Shown here piece by piece: positions 7,885-16,808 of a stretch of DNA of 64,000 nucleotides. The DNA lies in assembly GCF_014534655.1 (NCBI RefSeq), contig NZ_JACVVD010000011.1, forward strand, positions 168,952 to 232,951, read 5' to 3'. Below the pieces are notes generated by a model. It did no database searches. It saw only the letters and a program-made list of their open reading frames with translations, and had not been told where the DNA came from. The stretch's first letter is position 1, and each line of letters opens with the position of its first letter. This DNA is from Paenibacillus sedimenti. Lineage in GTDB: Bacteria; Bacillota; Bacilli; Paenibacillales; NBRC-103111. Both the position numbers and the translations under genes were made by a program.

Positions 7885-8424
7885 CTAGATGGCTTTGAGC
7901 GCCGCTTTCCCAAAATCCACACTAAATTGTTTACAATAAATAACGACTTGATTATATTGGTCCAAATCGGCGTCCTTCGGAAGCTCATAGTTTTGATTCC
8001 CCTTATTGCCCTTCAACGCACCCAGATTTATGCCTTCACTTGTTTTCATTCCCTCTTTAGTCAAATATAAATATAGATCCGGCCCGTTGGTTGAATCCAA
8101 ATCCTCTAATCGCAAAAATAGTTGGCCGTCGGTTTCAACCGTTTTCGCTATTCCTTTAACTTTATGAAAATTATCGCCATCTACGAAAGTTCCAGTATAC
8201 AAAGTCGTCGGTTTTGCTTCCGCTTTCTTCTCAGGCGTCGACATTTCTGTCTTCGGCATGTCCGTCTTCTGCATCTCAGACTGCGTGCTGCCCGGCAGCG
8301 CTTCCTCCACTGTTCGATTCAGCAGAAGCGGCGATCCTAAATACCAAACTGTACCCAGTACAGCGATTCCAACCAAACTAAATAATACTGTCTTGAACGT
8401 GCTTCTTTTTTGCTTTTGCGTCAT
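7885..8424 (-). CDS. Membrane-anchored DM13-domain protein
   Basis: About 179 residues. A basic N-terminus and one membrane helix (VLFSLVGIAVLGTVWYLG) are followed by a low-complexity Met/Lys/Pro/Glu stretch, then a C-terminal DM13 domain (GDNFHKVKGIAKTV, RLEDLDSTNGPDLYLYL, YNQVVIYCKQFSVDFGKA). The single Cys in the IYCKQF strand is the residue proposed to be redox-relevant in DM13 proteins. The third in-frame ATG (8424) best fits the AAGGTGAGG site; GTG 8436 and ATG 8430 are alternatives. It should face the outside of the membrane. The function of DM13 in Firmicutes is not established. Confidence 0.75.
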   Translation of the reverse strand: MTQKQKRSTFKTVLFSLVGIAVLGTVWYLGSPLLLNRTVEEALPGSTQSEMQKTDMPKTEMSTPEKKAEAKPTTLYTGTFVDGDNFHKVKGIAKTVETDGQLFLRLEDLDSTNGPDLYLYLTKEGMKTSEGINLGALKGNKGNQNYELPKDADLDQYNQVVIYCKQFSVDFGKAALKAI

Positions 8425-8518
8425 CCTCATCCTCACCTTTCTTGTTTGATTTTACCCTATTATAAAATGCAATTCTTAAGAAAGGCTTACAAAAGCATTT
8501 TTTAGTGCAACAAATGGC

Positions 8519-8570
8519 AAAAAAAATAAGATAGCTTAGCCGCTTAGTCAGCAGCTCGTCTATCCTTACT
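8519..8570 (-). terminator. Terminator of the superoxide dismutase gene
   Basis: An imperfect hairpin with outer pairs GATAG/CTATC and inner AGC/GCT pairs, followed on the minus strand by eight T (8519-8526). It lies 3' of the SOD gene. Confidence 0.6.
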
Positions 8571-8586
8571 TATTTTTATGCTCAAT

Positions 8587-9753
8587 TCAATAAGGCTGCC
8601 ATTTCAGCTTCTGCGCGGCCATAAAGCGTTCGTTAACGTGCGGCCAGTTGACGACGTTCCACCAGGCATCTATGTATTTAGGGCGTTCGTTCTTATATTT
8701 CAGATAGTAAGCATGTTCCCATACATCGAGAACAAGGAGAGGAATAACGTCCCACTGCGACAAATTCTGATGCTTCTCTGCCTGCAATATTTCAAGCCTG
8801 TGGCTGCGCGGGCTCCAGACTAGAATCGCCCAGCCTCCGCCCTCGACCTTATCGGCGGCAGCGGAGAAATGCTTCTTGAAAGCGTCGAACCCGCCAAAAT
8901 CCCGATCAATTTGTGCCGCGATCGGTCCGGTAGGCTTACCGCCCATTTTAGGGGCCATAACGTTCCAGAAGATCGTGTGCAGGTAATGCCCGGCACCGTT
9001 GAAAGCCGCTTCACGCTCCCAGTGCTTGATCAGATCAAAATCGCCGGATTTGCGTGCCTGCTCCATCATCTTCTCTGCTTTGTTCAAGCCGTCAACATAG
9101 CTTTGGTGGTGCTTGTCATGGTGAAGCCGCATCGTCGCTTCATCGATATACGGCTCCAGAGCGTCGTAAGCATAGGGCAGCGGCGGAAGCGTATGCCCGC
9201 CGATCGGCACGGGTTTCGCGCCCGAGGACGGATCACTCCATACCCCTTCCGGCAACAATGAGCTCGTTCGTTCAGTCGTATTGTCATTTCGGTAGCCCGA
9301 GACGGGAGCGGTTGCGAATGTAGGTGCGTCCTGTACGGTGAGAATCGCTTGTAATATGCCCAGAAAATACTCTGATTCACGAATGATGTGCTGCACGACT
9401 GTTGGAGCTGTCGGAACGCTGCGGACTGCAACGCTTTGCTCCAGCATAGAAAACAGTTGTTTGACGAATTCGCGGGATTGCGCGGTTGACGTCTGCAACA
9501 AAGCTTCCACGTTCCGCCACAGCTCGTGGCTGACTTTTTCGTTCGAGCGGATGACAGCTTCGATCCATCGATTGGCTGCCGCCTCCGTTTGCGCGAAGAC
9601 GTTTTCCCATTGCTGCAGCAGCGCCACATACGGCGACTCCAGATTCGGGACGAGTTCACGGATAACGATCGTATGCTCCTTCTCCTGCATTTTCCAGAAG
9701 CGGATTTCTTCCAGCAACCTAAGCGGCATCAGCGAGCCGTATACGTATAACAT
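8587..9753 (-). CDS. Fe/Mn superoxide dismutase with N-terminal DUF2935-like domain
   Basis: A 388-residue two-part protein. Residues 1 to about 150 form a helical region beginning MPLRLLEEIRFWKMQEKEH, rich in Glu/His pairs and resembling the ferritin-like DUF2935 family. The C-terminal ~200 residues are a complete iron/manganese SOD: LPPLPYAYDALEPYIDEATM, the metal-ligand regions LHHDKHHQSYVD, NGAGHYLHTIFW and DVWEHAYYLKY, and the GGGWAIL strand. It removes superoxide. Its length exceeds the usual ~200 residues and resembles the long SodF type of B. subtilis. ATG 9753 is chosen for its AAAGGAGG site 8 nt upstream. Confidence 0.88.
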   Translation of the reverse strand: MLYVYGSLMPLRLLEEIRFWKMQEKEHTIVIRELVPNLESPYVALLQQWENVFAQTEAAANRWIEAVIRSNEKVSHELWRNVEALLQTSTAQSREFVKQLFSMLEQSVAVRSVPTAPTVVQHIIRESEYFLGILQAILTVQDAPTFATAPVSGYRNDNTTERTSSLLPEGVWSDPSSGAKPVPIGGHTLPPLPYAYDALEPYIDEATMRLHHDKHHQSYVDGLNKAEKMMEQARKSGDFDLIKHWEREAAFNGAGHYLHTIFWNVMAPKMGGKPTGPIAAQIDRDFGGFDAFKKHFSAAADKVEGGGWAILVWSPRSHRLEILQAEKHQNLSQWDVIPLLVLDVWEHAYYLKYKNERPKYIDAWWNVVNWPHVNERFMAAQKLKWQPY

Positions 9754-9870
9754 CAGGCCAACCTCCTTTGACATAAACATCCTTATCATTATATTCGGAT
9801 GTGTTGTTGGCCAATGTCTGTTTAGTTGCTGGCTGGAGCGCACAGATTTTGTTTTCTGAATAAATCCCAT

Positions 9871-9909
9871 AAAAAAATCCCGATGTACTCAGGCTTTCGC
9901 CCATCGGGA
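9871..9909 (-). terminator. Terminator after the aldo/keto reductase gene
   Basis: TCCCGATG (9878-9885) pairs with CATCGGGA (9902-9909); on the minus strand it is followed by TTTTTTT. The element closely resembles the hairpin at 14781-14819, including the loop. Confidence 0.75.
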
Positions 9910-9984
9910 CTGGATTAAAACCGCATATTAAAACCGCATTTAGCAGCTCCATTATCGTTTTTAGCGCAATTCCGATCAACCCCA

Positions 9985-11007
9985 TTATAACTCCAAAGCT
10001 TTCGCGATTTGCGTATCAGTCGTCTTGGCCGTAAACCAATTCGGATATAAGGAAACGGGCCTCGTTATTTCATCCAGTCTCGCAATATCTCCGGCGCTCA
10101 ACTGGAGCTCCACCGCGCTTAGATTATCTTCCAATTGGGCTAATTTACTGGAGCCGACCAATACGCTGCTGATGTGGGGCTGGGCTAGAAGCCAAGCCAG
10201 TGAGACTTGTGCCGGTGTCGCACCATATACTCCAGCTATTTCGCGAACAGTGTCCAAAATATTGAAGCCCCATTCTTTGTCATGCGGCAGAAAATCAAAC
10301 CCGCTTAAGCGGTTTTGATCGTCATTCCAGTTCTCCTTGGTATATTTTCCACTCAAGAAGCCGCCGGCGAGCGGACTCCAAACGGTTAATCCGATTCTAT
10401 TTTGGACCGCGAATGGAACCGTCTCATGTTCAATGTCACGGCCAACCAAGGAATAGTACAACTGACCGTTAATAAAGGACGCCCACCGACGCTCACGCTG
10501 GATCGATACGGCTTGCGCCGCCTGCCAGGCCGGCCAATTCGAGTACCCGATATAGCGGACTTTCCCCTGTCGTACCAGATCGTTCAGTGCTTCTAAGGTT
10601 TCCTCTAGCGGTGTGTATGGGTCGGTTTTATGTACGATGTAGAGATCTATGTAATCAGTGTTTAGGCGACGCAGACTAGCTTCGCAAGCTTCGAACAGAT
10701 GCTTGCGGGATAAGCCTGCTTGGATGAGCCCCGGACCGACGCGAAAGCCGCCCTTCGTAGCGATGACCATTTCCTTGCGCCGGGAACCGAGCAATCGTCC
10801 AAGAATCTCTTCACTTTGCCCGTCCGCATAACCGTCTGCGGTATCAAAAAAATTGATGCCCGCGTCTAAAGCGCGGTTAATAAGCTGTTGCGCTCCGCTT
10901 TGGTCCACCTTGTAGACGCTGGGATTGTTCCCCGATCCGAAAGTCATCGCCCCGAATGCCAGTCTGGAAACAAGCAATCCTGATTGACCCAATATTGCGT
11001 ATTTCAT
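9985..11007 (-). CDS. Aldo/keto reductase
   Basis: A 340-residue NADPH-dependent oxidoreductase of the AKR (beta/alpha)8 superfamily. The catalytic tetrad regions are visible: Asp in FFDTADGYADGQSE with the following Tyr, Lys in VIATKGGF and His in YIVHKTDPYTPLEE. The C-terminal cofactor site has SSVLVGSSKLAQLEDNL. The ATG at 11007 is preceded by purine-rich GAGGAGGAGAGAGG. It stands alone between terminators, and family members reduce diverse aldehydes and ketones, so no substrate is assigned. YajO/YhdN-type general AKRs are the closest comparison. Confidence 0.9.
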   Translation of the reverse strand: MKYAILGQSGLLVSRLAFGAMTFGSGNNPSVYKVDQSGAQQLINRALDAGINFFDTADGYADGQSEEILGRLLGSRRKEMVIATKGGFRVGPGLIQAGLSRKHLFEACEASLRRLNTDYIDLYIVHKTDPYTPLEETLEALNDLVRQGKVRYIGYSNWPAWQAAQAVSIQRERRWASFINGQLYYSLVGRDIEHETVPFAVQNRIGLTVWSPLAGGFLSGKYTKENWNDDQNRLSGFDFLPHDKEWGFNILDTVREIAGVYGATPAQVSLAWLLAQPHISSVLVGSSKLAQLEDNLSAVELQLSAGDIARLDEITRPVSLYPNWFTAKTTDTQIAKALEL

Positions 11008-11182
11008 CCTCTCTCCTCCTCGATCTCCCTAAATTGGTACACGCATCCAGTATATCAATAATGAAAACTGATAGTATGAGACTCAAGTCGGAAGGTCGAA
11101 AGACACTGTCAGCGTTACGATTTTTAATATCAATGAGCTTGTAGTTATGTATCCGAAGCGCCTTATCTATGTTTGATGGAAA

Positions 11183-11235
11183 TGCCCCCGCATGACGAGA
11201 AACCTGCATCAACAAGTTCGCGTCAGACGGGGGCA
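11183..11235 (-). terminator. Terminator of the GH95 gene
   Basis: TGCCCCCG (11183-11190) pairs with CGGGGGCA (11228-11235), with an inner TGACG/CGTCA stem. A short T tract follows on the minus strand, so it is plausible but not strong. Confidence 0.55.
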
Positions 11236-11247
11236 ACTTTCCCTCCG

Positions 11248-13617
11248 TTATATATTTAAAGGCTTAACCGTATAAATAATCCCTGGCTCCGTGTCGAAAC
11301 CGATCGAACCGTCAGCGTTGCTCTCGAACGCAACGGGTACATCTTCCGCTTCCACCTTCAGCGGAACTGATGCGGCAACACGGCAAGGTCCGCCGAGAAG
11401 CGAACGAATCTCTGCACTTTCGAGCACATTATTCTCCCAGGCAAGACCGATCTCAAAGCCCCCTCTGGCTCGAATTCCTTTGATAGAACCGGTTTCCCAT
11501 GCATCGGGAAGCGCTGGCAGCAGGCGGATGACGCCGGTATGGGACTGCATCAGCATTTCGGCTACGCCGGCCGTGAAGCCGAAATTCCCGTCGATCTGAA
11601 ACGGCGGATGCGCACCGAACAAGTTCGGATAGACGCCGCCGCCTGTGACGCTGCCCATATCGGTGTGAACGAGATCCAGCACGTTCCCGATCAGCTGCAA
11701 GGTGCGGTTGCCGTTGCCGAATCGTGCCCACAGGTTGATTTTCCATGCGAGGCTCCAGCCAGTGCCGATATCGCTGCGCCGTTCGAGTGAGCGCTGCGCC
11801 GCTTCGAACAGCTCCGGCGTACCCTCCGCGGTCAACTGACAGCCGGGATAAACGCCGAATAAATGAGAGACGTGACGATGCTGCACATCCTGATCCTCGA
11901 AATCAAGAAACCACTCCTGAAGCTGACCGTATTTGCCGATCTGATACGGAAGCAATCTGGACCTTGCCCCCGCCAGCTCCTCCCGGAAGCTATCGTCCAT
12001 TCCAAGTATCTCCGCCGCCATGATGCAGTTCGTGAACAAGTCCCAGATCAGCGCATGATCCATCGTCGCCCCTTTGCTGACGGCAGCCATCCGGCCGTCC
12101 GGCAATACGAACTTATGCTCGGGGGAGGTGGAGGGCGATGTGGCCAGCCGCCCGTCCGGTTCCTTTTGCAGCCAATCCAGGCAGAAGAGAGCCGCTTCCT
12201 TCATGATCGGATACGCTTCGTCGCGAAGGAACGAAGTATCTCCTCCGAATGCGTAATGCTCCCACAGATGCTGGCTGAGCCAAGGAGCGGCCATGAACCA
12301 GCTCGCCCAAACGGGATCCCCGTTGCCATAGTCGCCGACCGGCGCGGAATGGCACCAGATGTCGCTGTTGTGATGCGCGACCCAGCCGCGGGCGCCATAA
12401 TTAATGCGCGCGGTTTCCGCTCCCGCCTTGGCCAAATTGCCGATAAAATCGAGCAGCGGCCTATGGCATTCGGCCAGGTTGCAAGTCTCCGCGAGCCAAT
12501 AATTCATTTCCGCGTTTATATTTAACGTATAATTGCTGCTCCAGGGCGGGCGTGTTTCCTTATTCCATATTCCCTGTAAATTCGCCGCCTGCGTGCCGGG
12601 CCGGGAACTCGCGATCAGCAGGTATCTGCCGAATTGAAACAAGATCTCCACCAGCTTCTTGTCCTTCACTCCGTATTCGGCAACGCGTAAGTCTATCGGT
12701 ACGTCGCCAGGAATGTCGGATGGCCTCAAATCAAGGGTAACGCGATCGTATAAAATGCGATAATCGGCAATGTGAGAGGCATAAAGCTCCGAATAGGTCT
12801 TATTAAGCGCCCAGTTCAAGTGCCTCTCTGCGATTGGGGAAGGGTCGACACCCTCCGTTGCCGGATTGCGGTCAAAACCATGAAAGCTCGTTGCTGCGCT
12901 GAAAATGATGGTCGCGGTTGTAGCAGATTCGACATGCAGTCCGTCATGATCGGCATAGGAGCGGCCATCTTCGGTCCGAATAGCGAGCCTTCCATCGAAG
13001 CGTGTGCCGGATTCGCCAAAGCGAATCGGATTGCTGGTCCGATAGTAATTCGGGTCGACATGGATCGGAGCCCTGCCTCTCATCACGATGCGTTCGCCCT
13101 CGGGACCGGTTTGATGCCGGAGCGGACTCCATAGCTTGGCCGTAAAGCACAGCATGCCGGGACGGTCCGCCTCGATCCGCATAACTAGAGTTTGATCCGG
13201 GAAAGAAATGAAGCAGGTTCGTTTGTATGTGACTTCGCCGATCCTATACCGAACCGATGCGGCCGCCGTCTCCAGATCCAGCAAACGTTCGTACTGTGTG
13301 GCATTATCGCCGTGATAAAAGTGTACGGTCAAATCCCCCAAAGGCATATATGATTGCGTATAAGGACCCATCGCTTTTTTGCAAAGCGCGTCCGCTTCCA
13401 CATAATTCCCTTCGTTAATTAGACGGCGAATTTCCGGCAGCGCCTTCATGGCGTTCGGGTTCGTCCCGTCCTTTGGTTCCCCCGACCATAGCGTATCCTC
13501 ATTCAGCTGCAGGCGTTCGGTCTCGATCCCCCCGAATACCATCGCTCCGATACGGCCGTTTCCCAACGGAAGCGCCTCTGTCCATTTGGATGCAGGTTTC
13601 GTATAATTCAGCTTCAA
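11248..13617 (-). CDS. Glycoside hydrolase family 95 (alpha-L-fucosidase/galactosidase type)
   Basis: A 789-residue GH95 enzyme. The N-terminal beta-sandwich has WTEALPLGNGRIGAMVFGG and LQLNEDTLWSGEPKDGTNPN; the (alpha/alpha)6 barrel carries YTLNINAEMNYWLAETCNL, which holds the conserved Asn pair of the family, and WSLAWKINLWARFGNGN. GH95 enzymes invert alpha-1,2-L-fucosides or alpha-L-galactosides of plant or host glycans. No signal peptide is seen, so it is likely cytoplasmic and acts on imported oligosaccharide. TTG 13617 is the start (SD AGAGGGG, 8 nt). The gene is monocistronic with no adjacent sugar transporter. Confidence 0.92.
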   Translation of the reverse strand: MKLNYTKPASKWTEALPLGNGRIGAMVFGGIETERLQLNEDTLWSGEPKDGTNPNAMKALPEIRRLINEGNYVEADALCKKAMGPYTQSYMPLGDLTVHFYHGDNATQYERLLDLETAAASVRYRIGEVTYKRTCFISFPDQTLVMRIEADRPGMLCFTAKLWSPLRHQTGPEGERIVMRGRAPIHVDPNYYRTSNPIRFGESGTRFDGRLAIRTEDGRSYADHDGLHVESATTATIIFSAATSFHGFDRNPATEGVDPSPIAERHLNWALNKTYSELYASHIADYRILYDRVTLDLRPSDIPGDVPIDLRVAEYGVKDKKLVEILFQFGRYLLIASSRPGTQAANLQGIWNKETRPPWSSNYTLNINAEMNYWLAETCNLAECHRPLLDFIGNLAKAGAETARINYGARGWVAHHNSDIWCHSAPVGDYGNGDPVWASWFMAAPWLSQHLWEHYAFGGDTSFLRDEAYPIMKEAALFCLDWLQKEPDGRLATSPSTSPEHKFVLPDGRMAAVSKGATMDHALIWDLFTNCIMAAEILGMDDSFREELAGARSRLLPYQIGKYGQLQEWFLDFEDQDVQHRHVSHLFGVYPGCQLTAEGTPELFEAAQRSLERRSDIGTGWSLAWKINLWARFGNGNRTLQLIGNVLDLVHTDMGSVTGGGVYPNLFGAHPPFQIDGNFGFTAGVAEMLMQSHTGVIRLLPALPDAWETGSIKGIRARGGFEIGLAWENNVLESAEIRSLLGGPCRVAASVPLKVEAEDVPVAFESNADGSIGFDTEPGIIYTVKPLNI

Positions 13618-13974
13618 ATGCTTCGCCCCTCTTCACAAAAATGTTACCGCTAACTCCGCCATACAATCTTCATTGTAACGTTTTTTTGAACTCATCATAT
13701 ATCGTAATCCAGCATTGTTATACTGTTTTTTGATATTGTAACCGAATGACAGAATAGAGCCAGCTTTCTCCGTGAACTTTAATTGCGAATACGATTGATG
13801 CGGTACCGAGCGATAGTCCAACAAGTACTCCTATAAGCAAAATGATGTCATCTCCGTTGAGTTTGGGTGCCACGATTGGGCTAACGCCACAACGTAATTT
13901 CAGACTTCTTAGAAATTATTAAATAGATTCTGATACACGATATATCTGGCTAACGCATTTTCTTCAAAAAACAC
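13618..13974. other. Gene-poor intergenic stretch
   Basis: AT-rich sequence between the GH95 start and the SDR pseudogene terminator. It should hold the GH95 promoter, but I see no convincing -35/-10 pair or operator, and the reading frames here are short and lack ribosome sites. Confidence 0.5.
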
Positions 13975-14018
13975 TGAAATAAATAAAAGGAGACCCGTAA
14001 ACAACCGGTTCTCCTTTC
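13975..14018 (-). terminator. Terminator after the SDR pseudogene
   Basis: AAAGGAGACC (13987-13996) pairs with GGTTCTCCTTT (14007-14017). On the minus strand the hairpin is followed by TTTTATTTATTT. Confidence 0.7.
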
Positions 14019-14090
14019 ATTCACAAATCGTAAGCCAAACTTAGGATGCTTCCATTTACTTCATCAATATAATCATTAATCCTTATAGAA

Positions 14091-14777
14091 TTACGCTTGA
14101 ACCGCGGAGCGGCTGAGCCAATCCTCGAAGCGTGTCGAGGTGATGCGTGCATTGCTGTCTTTCGGAACGAGAGATAGCTCGTTCAGTTCAGCGCCAAAGT
14201 AAAGGGCATTGACGTCTATGACCGCCTGACGAGTGTCCTGAGTTGCTCTCAAGAATTGACGGACGAATTCGTCGAGACGTATCCGTTCTGGTCCTGCCAC
14301 ATCGACAGTGCCATTCACTGGCGCACCGAGTGTGAAGTCAATCATAGCGGCCGCAACGTCTTCAGAAGCGATAGGCTGTACAAATGCGGACGATAAACGA
14401 ACGTCTTGCCCTTCTGTGGACGTATAGGCGATGCTGCCGACGAACTCGAAGAATTGTGTCGCGCGAATGATTGTATAAGGAATTTTGGAAGCTTTGATCA
14501 GGTTTTCTTGGGCCATCTTCGCACGGAAATAACCGCTCTGGAGAAGGCCTTCAGTACCAACGACCGACAACGCAACATGATGTCCTACTCCAGAGGCTTC
14601 TTCAGCAGCAAGGAGATTAAGAGTCGACGTCTCGAAGAATTCCAAAACAGCCTTGTCCTCAAAAGAAGGCGAGTTCGTCACGTCGACGACTACCTGAGCG
14701 CCACTAAGCGCTTCAGTCAGCCCTTCACCAGTAATGGTGTTGACGCCTAATGATCCTACTGGGATTATCTGACGCTC
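14091..14777 (-). pseudogene. 5'-truncated NAD(P)-binding SDR (NmrA/atypical SDR type)
   Basis: The intact 3' part encodes about 196 residues with typical atypical-SDR blocks: HHVALSVVGTEGLLQSGYFR, KIPYTIIRATQFFEFVG and QPIASEDVAAAMIDF. The frame stays open and homologous-looking upstream through GVNTITGEGLTEALSGAQVV, but it runs into a terminator hairpin at about 14778. The N-terminal Rossmann strand with its GxxGxxG motif, roughly 30 residues, is missing. No start codon with a ribosome site exists at the correct place; the first GTG (14681) is internal to the fold. I conclude that the 5' end was deleted and fused to the neighbour's terminator. Confidence 0.75.
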
Positions 14778-14780
14778 GAA

Positions 14781-14819
14781 AAAATCCCGATGTATTCAAG
14801 GCTTAGAGCCACATCGGGA
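14781..14819 (-). terminator. Terminator of the TrmH-family gene (repeat of the 9871-9909 hairpin)
   Basis: TCCCGATGT (14785-14793) pairs with ACATCGGGA (14811-14819), followed on the minus strand by TTTTTTCGAG. The stem, T tract and much of the loop match the hairpin at 9871-9909. Confidence 0.75.
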
Positions 14820-14915
14820 GTGATAATCTTGTGTCAAAACTACGTTCCAAATCTATGACAAACAATATTACAAACGGTGACAATCTGAATTACAACTCAC
14901 AGACAACAGACTTTA

Positions 14916-15710
14916 TCACAAATTCATCAACCGCTGCCTCGACGCCTCAAACAGCAGCACCGTCGCAGCCATCGCAACGTTCAGCGATTCCGCTTTGCCC
15001 TGCATCGGAATGATCACCTGCACATCCGACTGCGCGGCAACCTCGGGCGAGACGCCCTTGGCTTCGTTACCGAGGATTAGCCACGTCGGCTGCCGCAGGT
15101 CCGTGTCGTAGCACGAGCGCTGCGCCTGCAGGCTCGTGGTCACAAGCCTTACGCCGCGCTCACGGGCGCGCGGCAGCAGCTCCTGCAAATCTGCCTCCAC
15201 GATCGGCAGATGATACATGGATCCCATCGTCGAGCGGATCGTCTTGGGATTGTATAGATCGACCGTTCCGCGGCCGAGCACCACGGCACTGGCGCCAACG
15301 GCATCGGCGCTGCGGATGATCGTACCGAGATTGCCGGGGTCTTGGACCCCATCCAATACTACGGCCAGATCATACGCGCCGGACAGCAGCTCATCCGTGC
15401 CAAGATTCATCTTCGCTCCGATCGCGAAGATGCCCTGCGGCGTCTGCGTATCGGAGCATTTCTCCAGCACGGCTTGGCTGACGCCGATCCACTCCACTTC
15501 TTCGGGCGCTAACACAACCAACCCGTCCGGCATCCCTTTGTCTAAGCTATATACGATGGCTTCAACCGAAGCACCTGCACGCAGCGCTTCCTCCACGAGA
15601 TGATAACCTTCGATCATATACTTTCCTTGCTTATCTCTTCCGCGGCGCTCCAGCAGCTGCGCCCATTCTTTGACCCTACTATTTTGCACAGACATAATTT
15701 CTATATGCAC
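14916..15710 (-). CDS. TrmH/SpoU-family RNA 2'-O-methyltransferase
   Basis: A 264-residue SPOUT methyltransferase that transfers methyl from SAM to a ribose 2'-OH of rRNA or tRNA. An N-terminal L30e-like substrate domain (SRVKEWAQLLERRGRDKQG, YMIEGYHLVEEAL) precedes the knotted domain with motif 1 DGVQDPGNLGTIIRSADAVG, motif 2 LILGNEAKGVS and motif 3 IPMQGKAESLNVAMAAT. The GTG at 15710 is a good start: the site GGAG sits in the end of the ktr gene 6 nt upstream, suggesting co-transcription. It resembles YsgA-type enzymes; the target nucleotide is unknown. Confidence 0.9.
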   Translation of the reverse strand: MHIEIMSVQNSRVKEWAQLLERRGRDKQGKYMIEGYHLVEEALRAGASVEAIVYSLDKGMPDGLVVLAPEEVEWIGVSQAVLEKCSDTQTPQGIFAIGAKMNLGTDELLSGAYDLAVVLDGVQDPGNLGTIIRSADAVGASAVVLGRGTVDLYNPKTIRSTMGSMYHLPIVEADLQELLPRARERGVRLVTTSLQAQRSCYDTDLRQPTWLILGNEAKGVSPEVAAQSDVQVIIPMQGKAESLNVAMAATVLLFEASRQRLMNL

Positions 15711-15716
15711 GTTTAT

Positions 15717-16376
15717 CTACTCCGCGAATGTCACTTCAAAATTTTGAAGATCGATATTTTTTCCGACAATGACCAAAATGTCATCTGAACTAAGCGGTTC
15801 TTCCGCACTTGGCGGAATAATCAGCTTCTCATCTTGTTTAATGGCGATCACATTGCAGCCGTGTTTGGCTCGAATATCGAGTTGTCTTAAGCTTTTCCCG
15901 ATCATGTGCCTTGAGGCTTTAACTTCCACGATACTGTAATCGGCAGAAAGCTCGATATGATCCAGAATATTGGATGAAATCAAATGATGGGCCACACGTT
16001 GCCCCATATCTCTTTCGGGAAAAATGACTTTGTCGGCGCCGATCTTCTTCAGTACTTTACCGTGGAGATCGTTGACGGCTTTGACTACAATTGTGGCAAC
16101 ACCCATTTCTTTAAGAATTAAGGTGGTGAGAATACTCGCCTGAATGTCTTCGCCAATCGCCACAACAACGACGTCAAAATTACGAATGCCTAAAGCACGA
16201 AGCGCTTCTTCGTCCGTTGAATCCGCTTGAACCGCATGGGTCACGATCGATGAAATCTCTTGAACCGTTTCTTCCGATTGATCGATGGCGAGTACTTCAA
16301 AGTCGAACTGCGACAAGGTTTTAGCAACGCTGGAGCCAAATCGCCCCATGCCGATAATTGCGAATTGTTTTCTCAT
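15717..16376 (-). CDS. KtrA/KtrC-type potassium uptake regulatory subunit (RCK)
   Basis: A 219-residue cytosolic ring subunit of a Ktr potassium transporter. The RCK_N Rossmann domain shows FAIIGMGRFGSSVAKTL and the acidic end of strand 2 (LAIDQSEETV); the RCK_C (TrkA_C) domain follows from about residue 135 (IVEVKASRHMIGKSLRQLDI), the site that in KtrA binds c-di-AMP. ATP/ADP and c-di-AMP control are family knowledge. ATG 16376 has GGAGGAGGGAACGA before it. No KtrB/D channel gene is adjacent, a pattern usual for ktrC. A leftward TATAAT lies near 16410. Confidence 0.9.
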   Translation of the reverse strand: MRKQFAIIGMGRFGSSVAKTLSQFDFEVLAIDQSEETVQEISSIVTHAVQADSTDEEALRALGIRNFDVVVVAIGEDIQASILTTLILKEMGVATIVVKAVNDLHGKVLKKIGADKVIFPERDMGQRVAHHLISSNILDHIELSADYSIVEVKASRHMIGKSLRQLDIRAKHGCNVIAIKQDEKLIIPPSAEEPLSSDDILVIVGKNIDLQNFEVTFAE

Positions 16377-16480
16377 TCGTTCCCTCCTCCGGTTCCTTCA
16401 AATTCCTTCAATTATACCACAGTTACTTTAGCTTCTCACTTTTCAAGGATTTCTTTTCAAACGGGTGGATAAGTGTGTCA

Positions 16481-16510
16481 GCATGAAGCTAAAGCATCTT
16501 GCGCATATTA
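16481..16510 (+). promoter_or_regulatory. Sigma-G-type promoter of sspI
   Basis: GCATG at 16481-16485 and CATATTA at 16504-16510 are 18 bp apart, fitting the forespore sigma-G pattern (GNATR - N18 - CATNHTA). The position 34 bp upstream of the sspI start agrees with expression inside the forespore. Confidence 0.65.
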
Positions 16511-16543
16511 GGAAGGATAACGAAATGGAAGCGAGGAACCCAC

Positions 16544-16744
16544 ATGAACATCAACCTGAGACAGGCTATCATCCAGCGCGTCCAAAATAAATCGAATGAC
16601 GAAATCCAAGAAATCATTGAGGATTCCATCGGCGGGGAAGAACGGGTGCTCCCGGGTCTTGGCGTGCTGTTCGAAATTATTTGGCAGCATAGTGAAGCTA
16701 ATATTCAAAACGAGCTCGTTGAAACACTCAAAGGCCACATTTAG
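16544..16744 (+). CDS. sspI: Small acid-soluble spore protein I
   Basis: A 66-residue minor SASP of the SspI family, packaged in the spore core. The family signature is clear: MNINLRQAIIQRVQNKSNDE, then EERVLPGLGVLFEIIWQHSE and a short acidic tail. ATG 16544 is chosen because it gives the family N-terminus and follows GCGAGGAA; the frame continues 15 codons upstream but that part lies over the promoter. A sigma-G-like promoter sits directly upstream. The gene is monocistronic and convergent with the phosphatase gene. It is strong evidence for an endospore former. Confidence 0.95.
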   Translation: MNINLRQAIIQRVQNKSNDEIQEIIEDSIGGEERVLPGLGVLFEIIWQHSEANIQNELVETLKGHI

Positions 16745-16808
16745 CATAATGCATGCATTTCGATCAGCTAGGGGTCTGCGATTATCGTAAGCCCTTAGCT
16801 GACAATAT

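Noticed and set aside
11863..12525. A 220-codon frame antisense to the GH95 gene
   Set aside because: Antisense shadow of a certain gene; no SD and no recognisable domain.
16377..16480. A c-di-AMP riboswitch before the ktrA/C-type gene, as found in B. subtilis yuaA
   Set aside because: The leader is too short and lacks the GGGGGA, GGGGUGAAU and CCCGAACCCGUCA blocks that are present at 36549-36681.
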